Shown here in pieces: positions 5,916 through 10,647 of a DNA stretch of 10,647 nt. The first letter of the stretch is position 1. Every line of letters begins with the position of its first letter. A program made the translations under genes and the position numbers. The DNA lies in assembly GCA_001800005.1 (NCBI GenBank), contig MGUL01000159.1:1790-12436 (forward strand), in the 5' to 3' direction. The notes under the pieces are model-generated. The model ran no database searches. It was not told where the DNA came from and saw nothing but the letters and a program-made list of their open reading frames with translations. The DNA comes from Elusimicrobia bacterium RBG_16_66_12 (lineage in GTDB: Bacteria > Elusimicrobiota > Elusimicrobia > UBA1565 > UBA9628).

Positions 5916-6619
5916 TGCCGAGCGCACCGGTCGTCCCCAGACACGTTGCCGTCATCATGGACGGAAACGGCCGCTGGGCCGCCGCGCGGGGCCTGCCGCG
6001 GGTCGCCGGCCACAAGGCCGGCGTCGATTCCGTCCGCGAGATCGTCCGCGCGGCGGGCGACTTGGGTATTGCGGCCCTCACCCTCTACTCATTCTCGACG
6101 GAGAACTGGCTGCGCCCCGCCGAGGAGGTCCGCGACCTGATGGGCATTCTCTCCTGGGCCTTGAAGAAGGAGACCCTGGAGCTCGATAAGAGCAACGTCC
6201 GCCTCGGCGCCATCGGGCGCCTCGACGCCCTGCCCAAGCTCGTGCGCGCGGAGCTGGACACGGCCATCGCGCGGCTTAAGGACAACACGGGTCTTCGTCT
6301 GACTTTGGCGTTGAACTATGGCGGGCGCCAGGAGATCGTCGACTCGGTCAATCGGGCGCTGGCCGCGGGTGCTCAGACGATCGACGAGGAGTCCGTCTCC
6401 CGCAACCTTTACACGGCCGACCTCCCGGAACTCGACCTGGTGATTCGGACTTCCGGCGAGATGCGCATCTCCAACTTCCTCCTTTGGCAGGCCGCCTACG
6501 CCGAGCTGTATGTCACCCCCGTGCTCTGGCCCGACTTCCGCCGGGAGCACCTCGCCGCAGCGCTCGAGGACTTCGCCAAGCGCGACCGGCGATTCGGCGG
6601 CCTGTCCGCCAAATCCTAG
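5915..6619 (+). CDS. uppS: (2Z,6E)-farnesyl-diphosphate-dependent undecaprenyl diphosphate synthase
   Basis: This cis-prenyltransferase adds isopentenyl diphosphate units to farnesyl diphosphate to build the C55 lipid carrier for peptidoglycan and surface polysaccharides. The 234 residues contain HVAVIMDGNGRWA (10-22) with the catalytic Asp16 and substrate Asn/Arg, then GHKAGVDSVREIV with His33. LTLYSFSTENWLRP (about 55-68) and LNYGGRQEIVDSV (133-145) follow, and VIRTSGEMRISNFLLWQ (176-192) contains the diphosphate-binding arginines. The start is GTG at 5915, sharing its G with the frr stop (TAGTG). The first ATG lies inside the catalytic motif, so GTG is required. The gene closes the first transcription unit and is followed by the 134-base gap with hairpins. 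The substrate-chain length (C55) is inferred from family and context. Confidence 0.96.
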   Translation: MPSAPVVPRHVAVIMDGNGRWAAARGLPRVAGHKAGVDSVREIVRAAGDLGIAALTLYSFSTENWLRPAEEVRDLMGILSWALKKETLELDKSNVRLGAIGRLDALPKLVRAELDTAIARLKDNTGLRLTLALNYGGRQEIVDSVNRALAAGAQTIDEESVSRNLYTADLPELDLVIRTSGEMRISNFLLWQAAYAELYVTPVLWPDFRREHLAAALEDFAKRDRRFGGLSAKS

Positions 6620-6660
6620 CGGGTCTTTGGGCGGCTCAGTCTATGTCGTTTTTCCCATGA

Positions 6661-6680
6661 AACTCGTTCCGGAGCGAGTT
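6661..6680 (+). terminator. First of two tandem hairpins after uppS
   Basis: AACTCGTT (6661-6668) pairs with AGCGAGTT (6673-6680) over eight positions around a CCGG loop. One of these is a T opposite G that pairs as U-G only in the + strand transcript, so the fold is better as + strand RNA. It lies 41 bases after the uppS stop. No T-tract follows, so it may be a Rho-linked or processing structure, or a 3'-end protector, instead of a classical intrinsic terminator. Confidence 0.4.
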
Positions 6681-6682
6681 GT

Positions 6683-6700
6683 CATGTCTTCGCGGACATG
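6683..6700 (+). terminator. Second of two tandem hairpins after uppS
   Basis: CATGTC (6683-6688) and GACATG (6695-6700) make a perfect 6-base-pair stem around TTCGCG. Allowing one bulged G, GTC (6681-6683) could pair with GAC (6701-6703) to lengthen it. It begins only two bases after the first hairpin. As with that one, no U-run follows, so the termination role is inferred from its position between two apparent transcription units. Confidence 0.4.
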
Positions 6701-6741
6701 GACGACTCCTCCAGTCCCTCCGGCGTGCTCCCCTGATTTAG

Positions 6742-6747
6742 TAGAAT
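6742..6747 (+). promoter_or_regulatory. -10 box of the cdsA-dxr-rseP-proS unit
   Basis: TAGAAT (6742-6747) differs from TATAAT at one position and stands in a short AT-rich patch (GATTTAGTAGAAT) in otherwise GC-rich DNA. No good -35 is visible. The GTG start of cdsA begins at 6754, 6 bases downstream, so the mRNA would start at or within a base of the start codon (leaderless). Confidence 0.55.
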
Positions 6748-6753
6748 GACGGG

Positions 6754-7536
6754 GTGTTGCTCCCGCGCGTGCTGACCGCGCTCGTCGGAATACCTCTGCT
6801 GCTCTGGCTCGTGCACGCCGGGGGGCTGGCTTTCGGCGTGTTCACGACCGGGGTTTCCGCGCTCTGCTGCTACGAGTACGCTCTCGTCCTGCGGTTGGGC
6901 GGGCGGCCGGTCCAGCCGATCCTGACCATCCTTTTCGGCACGGCCCTGGCTGCCTGCGCGGCCTTCGGAGGCCCGGCCGGGTTCGTGCTGACCATGGGCA
7001 TCGCCCTGGTCACCTTCGTCGAGATGGCTTCGAGCACCCATTCCCTGGACCGCGCGGCGCTGACCGTTTTCGGCGCGCTCTTCGCGGGCTGGATGCCAGC
7101 GCACCTCGCACTGATCCGCGACCTGCGCCCGCACGGCGAGGCCTTCCTGCTGATGACCTTCGTCTCGGTCTGGTGCATGGACACGGCGGCCTACGCGGCC
7201 GGCCGCTCGATCGGCAGGCACCCTCTGGCCCCCGCGCTTTCCCCCAAGAAGACCTGGGAAGGAGCCTTCGCCGGCTTCGTCGCGTCCGTGGCGGCCTGCC
7301 TGACTTTCCAGCGCTTCGCGCTCCAGGACGCCGTGTCCCCCCTCTTCGCGGCCGGCCTCGGTATCGCGATCGGGATATCGGGCCAGCTCTCGGATTTGGC
7401 CGAGTCCATGGTCAAGCGCGACGCCGGGGTCAAGGATTCCGGAGCGCTACTGCCGGGTCACGGCGGGGTCCTCGACCGCTTTGACTCCTTCATCCTCTGC
7501 GCGCCGACCGTCTATTACGTTCTGAGCTTCCGATGA
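6754..7536 (+). CDS. cdsA: Phosphatidate cytidylyltransferase (CDP-diacylglycerol synthase)
   Basis: CdsA makes CDP-diacylglycerol from phosphatidic acid and CTP in the cytoplasmic membrane, the branch point to phosphatidylethanolamine, phosphatidylglycerol and cardiolipin. The 260-residue product is strongly hydrophobic with about seven or eight membrane segments (for example near 6-30, 55-70, 75-90, 103-120, 130-146, 170-185 and 198-212). DTAAYAAGR (143-151) and SPKKTWEG (163-170) are conserved. The family signature is complete at the C terminus: SMVKRDAGVKDSG (218-230) then LLPGHGGVLDR (232-242), with the metal-binding acidic residues. GTG 6754 is chosen because it begins directly at the first membrane helix; TTG 6757 is the only close alternative. 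There is no Shine-Dalgarno sequence, in line with a leaderless start. Its stop overlaps dxr by 4 bases. Confidence 0.95.
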   Translation: MLLPRVLTALVGIPLLLWLVHAGGLAFGVFTTGVSALCCYEYALVLRLGGRPVQPILTILFGTALAACAAFGGPAGFVLTMGIALVTFVEMASSTHSLDRAALTVFGALFAGWMPAHLALIRDLRPHGEAFLLMTFVSVWCMDTAAYAAGRSIGRHPLAPALSPKKTWEGAFAGFVASVAACLTFQRFALQDAVSPLFAAGLGIAIGISGQLSDLAESMVKRDAGVKDSGALLPGHGGVLDRFDSFILCAPTVYYVLSFR

Positions 7537-8705
7537 AGAAAGTCGCCATTCTCGGCTCGACGGGCTCCATCGGAGTCAACGCCCTCAACGTCATCCGCGA
7601 GCTGTCCGACAAGCTCTCCGTCTTCGGTCTGGCGGCCAACTCCAATGTTTCTCTTGTGGCGAAGCAGGCCGTCGAATTCGGTGCCAAGGCCGTCTCGATG
7701 TTCGAGCCTGACGCCGCCAAAGATCTGAAGTCTCGCCTCAACGGCGGGGCCAAACACCTAGCTCCCGGCGTCCAAGGCCTGTGCGACATGGCCGCGCATC
7801 CCGACGTGGATGTGGTGCTGACCTCTCTCGTCGGCGGCGTGGGTTTCGCGCCCCTGTTGGCCGCCATCCGCGCGGGCAAGATTGTGGCCCTGGCCAACAA
7901 GGAACCCATGGTGATGGCCGGCGCGCAGTTCATGCGCGAGGCCGAGCGCTGGGGTGCGCGCATCGTGCCCGTGGACTCCGAGCCCTCTGCCATCTTCCAG
8001 TGCGTGCAGGGCTTGAACCCCGACCCGAAGGCCGCCGCGCCCCTGAAGACCATCCGCCGCGTGATCCTGACCGCCTCGGGCGGGGCTTTCGCGAAATACA
8101 AGGGAGACCTCTCCAAGGTGACTCCCGAACAAGCGCTCAAACATCCGACCTGGAAGATGGGCCGCAAGATCACCATCGACTGCGCGACCCTGATGAACAA
8201 GGGCTTCGAGCTCATCGAGATCATGAACCTCTTCGCGCTCAAGCGCGAGCAGGTGGAGATCGTCATCCATCCGCAGTCCATCTTCCACTCGGGCGTCGAA
8301 TTTTCGGATGGCTCCGTCTTGGCTCAATTGGGAGTGCCCGACATGAAGCTCCCCATCCAGTATGGGATGACCTTCCCCGAGCGCGCGGGCCGTGTGATCG
8401 AGCCCCTGGATCTGGTCAAGGCCGGCAGCCTCGAGTTCCGCGCCCCCGATTTCTCGCGCTTTCCCTGCCTGGCGCTGGCTCGCGAGGCGGCACAGAAGGG
8501 CGGCGGCATGCCCGCGGTACTCAACGCGGCCGACGAGGTCGCCGTGGAGGCCTTCCTGAATAAACGAATCAAATTCACGGACATCCCGCGCGTCGTTGAG
8601 ATGGCGATGGCGGCGTACCGAGTCAGCGGAGGCCTGCCGAGCTTCCAAGAAGTCGTCGAAATAGACGCCTGGGCGAGAGCTAAGGCCGAGGAGTCCTGCC
8701 GATGA
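7533..8705 (+). CDS. dxr: 1-deoxy-D-xylulose 5-phosphate reductoisomerase with altered active-site residues
   Basis: Dxr (IspC) converts DXP to methylerythritol 4-phosphate with NADPH, the committed MEP-pathway step that feeds UppS. At 390 residues it is full length. GSTGSIG (8-14) binds NADPH. The metal ligands Asp148 and Glu150 (VDSE) and Glu226 (NKGFE) are present. Ser182 (ASGG), His204 (HPTW), Asn222 and Lys223 (MNK) and His246 (HPQS) match the E. coli phosphate and substrate residues. Three otherwise conserved positions differ. DSEH is DSEP (Pro151 for E. coli His153), DSAT is DCAT (Cys217 for Ser222, which contacts the phosphate), and NKES is NKEP (Pro125). The reading frame is intact and the rest is well conserved, so I expect an active enzyme, perhaps with altered kinetics or inhibitor response. 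It overlaps cdsA and rseP by ATGA at each end. Confidence 0.95.
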   Translation: MKKVAILGSTGSIGVNALNVIRELSDKLSVFGLAANSNVSLVAKQAVEFGAKAVSMFEPDAAKDLKSRLNGGAKHLAPGVQGLCDMAAHPDVDVVLTSLVGGVGFAPLLAAIRAGKIVALANKEPMVMAGAQFMREAERWGARIVPVDSEPSAIFQCVQGLNPDPKAAAPLKTIRRVILTASGGAFAKYKGDLSKVTPEQALKHPTWKMGRKITIDCATLMNKGFELIEIMNLFALKREQVEIVIHPQSIFHSGVEFSDGSVLAQLGVPDMKLPIQYGMTFPERAGRVIEPLDLVKAGSLEFRAPDFSRFPCLALAREAAQKGGGMPAVLNAADEVAVEAFLNKRIKFTDIPRVVEMAMAAYRVSGGLPSFQEVVEIDAWARAKAEESCR

Positions 8706-9802
8706 GCATGATCTGGTCCGGGCTGCACACCGTGGTCGCCAACGCCATCGCCCTCGGCATGGTCATCTTCCTCCATGAGCTCGGCCACTATCTGGCCTGC
8801 CGCAAGCTGGGCGTGCGCGTGGAGCGCTTCGCGTTCGGCTTCGGCACGGAGCTGCTCGGCTTCACGGGCCGCGAGGGCACGCGCTTCTCGATCTGCGCCA
8901 TCCCCTTCGGGGGCTTCGTCAAGCCCGCGGGCGAGGACCCGGTCGAGGGCGGGGCCGCCCCCAAGGCCGACGAGTATTTCGGCCAGCCCTGGAACCGGCG
9001 CCTGGTCATCGTCTACGCGGGTCCGGCCATGAACTACGTGCTGGCCTTCTGCCTCTACACCGGCCTCATCTGGGGCCGCGGCCTGCCCGAGGCGTCCAAG
9101 CAGGCGGTCATCGGGAACATGGTCATCGGTTTCCCAGCGGACAAGGCCGGCATTCAGATCGGCGACCGCGTGCTGTCCTTCGGCGGCCGTTCCCTGACGG
9201 GGTGGGAGGACCTGGCCAGCTCCATCCACCGCTCCGCCGGCAAGGAGATCGTGCTGGCCGTCGAGCGCGACGCGAAGACCTTCGACGTGAAGGTCACGCC
9301 GCGCAAGGACGAGGCCGGCGAGAAGGGCGTGATCGGCATCATGCCGAAGGCCGACTACCGCCCGGTCGGGCCTTTCGGCGCGATGTACGAGGCGGCGCGC
9401 CTGTGCTGGCTGCAGAGCAAGCAGACCGTGACCACCATCGCGGGCAAGATATGGAAGCGTGAGCGCCCCGACCTGGCCGGCCCGGTCGGCATCTTCCAGA
9501 TGGTCTCGCGCGCGGCCAGATCGGGTTGGGAGGACTTCATTTTCCTCATCGGCTTCATCTCGGTGGCCGTCGGCTTCTTCAACCTGCTGCCCTTGCCGAT
9601 GCTGGACGGCGGCCACGGTGCGTTCTACTTCTGGGAGGGCCTCCGCGGCCGCCGCCTCTCGCCCGCGGCGCAGGAGAAGGCCAACACCGTCGGCCTGGCC
9701 ATGCTCCTCTCCCTGCTCGTCTTCGCGACCTACAACGACTTCCTGCGCATCCGCTCCGAGCGCGCCGCCAAGTCCGCCAAACCCGCGGCGGCGCAGAAAT
9801 GA
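8702..9802 (+). CDS. rseP: RseP-type site-2 zinc metalloprotease (single PDZ domain)
   Basis: An intramembrane protease of family M50B that cuts membrane-embedded substrates such as anti-sigma factors or leftover signal peptides. The 366 residues contain HELGH (25-29) in the first membrane helix with the zinc histidines and catalytic Glu26. PFGGFVKPAGE (68-78) follows, then the membrane segment with GPAMNYVLA (107-115) and a PDZ domain at about 140-200 (AGIQIGDRVLSFGG). AGPVGIFQMVS (259-269) precedes the helix carrying NLLPLPMLDGGH (294-305), where Asp302 is the third zinc ligand. A last hydrophobic helix spans about 328-343. It is shorter than the E. coli enzyme (about 450), which has two PDZ domains; one PDZ is common in other phyla. 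No anti-sigma factor gene lies here, so the substrate is unknown. It overlaps dxr and proS by ATGA. Confidence 0.95.
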   Translation: MSMIWSGLHTVVANAIALGMVIFLHELGHYLACRKLGVRVERFAFGFGTELLGFTGREGTRFSICAIPFGGFVKPAGEDPVEGGAAPKADEYFGQPWNRRLVIVYAGPAMNYVLAFCLYTGLIWGRGLPEASKQAVIGNMVIGFPADKAGIQIGDRVLSFGGRSLTGWEDLASSIHRSAGKEIVLAVERDAKTFDVKVTPRKDEAGEKGVIGIMPKADYRPVGPFGAMYEAARLCWLQSKQTVTTIAGKIWKRERPDLAGPVGIFQMVSRAARSGWEDFIFLIGFISVAVGFFNLLPLPMLDGGHGAFYFWEGLRGRRLSPAAQEKANTVGLAMLLSLLVFATYNDFLRIRSERAAKSAKPAAAQK

Positions 9803-10647
9803 AACTCTCCCGATATCTTCTCCCCACCCTCCGCGAGGCGCCGAACGATGCGGACAACGTCTCCGCCCAGCTGATGCAGCGGGCGGGGATGATCCGCAAG
9901 GTCGCCTCGGGCATCTACGACTGGCTGCCCATCGGGCTGCGCTCGCTGCGCAAGGTCGAACGCATCATCCGCGAGGAGATGGACGGCATCGGCGGTCAGG
10001 AGGTCTGGCTGCCCGTCATCCAGCCTAAGGCCCTCTGGGAAGAGACGGGCCGCTGGCCGGTCTACGGCAAGGAGCTGCTGCGCCTGAAGGACCGCAAGGA
10101 CGCCGAGTTCTGCTTCGCGCCAACGGCCGAGGAGGTCATCACCGACCTCGTGCGGCGCGAGGTGCGCTCCTGGCGGCAGCTGCCGTCGATGTTCTATCAG
10201 ATCGGCCTCAAGTTCCGCGACGAGATCCGCCCCCGCTTCGGCGTGATGCGCGCGCGGGAGTTCCTGATGAAGGACGCCTACTCCTTCCACGCCGACGAGG
10301 CGGACGCGACCTCTTATTACAAGACGATCTACGAGGCCTACAAGCGAGTGTTCCTGCGCTGCGGCCTGAAGTTCAAGCCGGTCGAGGCCCAGTCCGGCGC
10401 GATCGGCGGCTCATCCTCCCACGAGTTCATGGTCCTGGCCGAGACCGGCGAGGAGACCATCGTCTCCTGCTCGAAGTGCGAGTACGCCGCGAACCTCGAG
10501 CGCGCCGAGATCAAGGACCAGTACGCAGCACCCGACGCTGCGGCGTTCAAGCCCGTCACCGAGTTCGACACGCAGGCCAAGACCTCCGTCGCCGACGTCG
10601 CGAAGCTCGTCGGTCGTCCGTTGACTGATTTTCTCAAGACCCAGCTC
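9799..10647 (+). CDS. proS: Prolyl-tRNA synthetase, bacterial type, N-terminal half (runs off the window)
   Basis: ProRS charges tRNA-Pro. The first 283 residues are present and open to the last base. The class II catalytic fold begins with SAQLMQRAGMIRKVASGIYDW (shown here from Ser22 as overlapping conserved segments) and motif 1 region GQEVWLPVIQP (66-76). APTAEEVITDLVR (107-119) has the TxE loop that binds proline, and FRDEIRPRFGVMR (139-151) is motif 2. GGSSSHEFMVLAETGE (203-218) completes the site. At about 262-283 the YbaK-like insertion domain starts (TSVADVAKLVGRPLTDFLKT), which in this class removes mischarged alanine. This marks the long bacterial form (about 570 residues) instead of the eukaryote/archaeal-like form. 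The ATG overlaps the rseP stop by ATGA, so translation is probably coupled. Confidence 0.95.
   Translation, partial: MKLSRYLLPTLREAPNDADNVSAQLMQRAGMIRKVASGIYDWLPIGLRSLRKVERIIREEMDGIGGQEVWLPVIQPKALWEETGRWPVYGKELLRLKDRKDAEFCFAPTAEEVITDLVRREVRSWRQLPSMFYQIGLKFRDEIRPRFGVMRAREFLMKDAYSFHADEADATSYYKTIYEAYKRVFLRCGLKFKPVEAQSGAIGGSSSHEFMVLAETGEETIVSCSKCEYAANLERAEIKDQYAAPDAAAFKPVTEFDTQAKTSVADVAKLVGRPLTDFLKTQL

Larger units (their letters stand above)
6620..6753. other. 134-base gap between uppS and cdsA
   Basis: This is the only sizeable gap in the housekeeping cluster, where all other junctions are 10 bases or less or overlap. It contains a five-T run (6649-6653), two adjacent hairpins (6661-6680 and 6683-6700), a pyrimidine-rich stretch (about 6701-6735) and a -10-like box right before cdsA. 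It probably ends the first transcription unit and starts a second. An open frame of 30 codons (6657-6749) crosses both hairpins and resembles nothing I know. Confidence 0.6.

Noticed and set aside
6596..6610. GGCGG/CCGCC hairpin at the end of uppS as a terminator
   Set aside because: It lies inside the uppS coding region and is followed by AAATCC, not a T-run; the five-T run at 6649-6653 is too far away.
6657..6749. Open frame of 30 codons between uppS and cdsA
   Set aside because: It covers both hairpins and the cdsA -10 box, has no ribosome binding site and encodes nothing recognisable.
8324..9616. Minus-strand open frame of 430 codons opposite dxr and rseP
   Set aside because: It is antisense to two genes with full motifs; the composition (Ala, Asp, Gly, His) reflects reversed GC-rich codons.
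1..10647. CRISPR array, insertion sequence, tRNA, rRNA or defence system
   Set aside because: I saw no direct repeat series, no transposase or integrase motifs, no terminal repeats, no cloverleaf and no nuclease or toxin-antitoxin motifs on either strand. Most of the window is an ordinary housekeeping cluster.

Overview
This window comes from a GC-rich bacterial chromosome (G+C well above 60% by eye). About three quarters of it is the conserved translation/envelope cluster rpsB-tsf-pyrH-frr-uppS-cdsA-dxr-rseP-proS, all on the + strand. The MEP-pathway gene dxr and the bacterial-type proS show it is bacterial. Soluble lytic transglycosylase, a candidate lipoprotein and nucleotide-sugar genes suggest a cell-wall-bearing, probably diderm organism. 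I cannot fix the phylum from sequence alone. The GC-rich coding with isolated AT-rich -10 boxes next to start codons is compatible with an Elusimicrobiota-like or other poorly cultured lineage, but that is a guess.

Layout. Positions 1-171 hold the end of a + strand gene for a protein with a C-terminal membrane anchor. A minus-strand block (1801 down to 200) then encodes a secreted lytic transglycosylase, a small candidate lipoprotein coupled to it by a TGATG overlap, and the remains of a GDP-mannose 4,6-dehydratase gene. That last gene keeps only its N-terminal ~39 codons and its C-terminal ~50, with a one-base insertion as well. A divergent intergenic region (about 1802-1905) carries -10 boxes for both directions. 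It is followed on the + strand by an RmlD-like sugar-nucleotide reductase (1906-2847).

The housekeeping cluster starts at 2913. Unit one is rpsB-tsf-pyrH-frr-uppS: ribosomal protein S2, EF-Ts, UMP kinase, ribosome recycling factor and undecaprenyl diphosphate synthase. A 134-base gap (6620-6753) with two tandem hairpins and a fresh -10 box separates it from unit two, cdsA-dxr-rseP-proS: CDP-diglyceride synthase, DXP reductoisomerase, site-2 protease and prolyl-tRNA synthetase. Every gene junction in unit two is a 4-base ATGA overlap. Together the genes couple protein synthesis (S2, EF-Ts, RRF, ProRS) to isoprenoid, undecaprenyl-carrier and phospholipid synthesis and to intramembrane proteolysis.

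I see no CRISPR array, mobile element, tRNA, rRNA or novel defence system. The points most worth a second look are: the collapsed gmd gene; -10 boxes only 5-6 bases upstream of start codons, implying leaderless mRNAs, including one that would put the transglycosylase start at an ATC codon; unusual active-site residues in Dxr; and the hairpin pair that appears to split the cluster.
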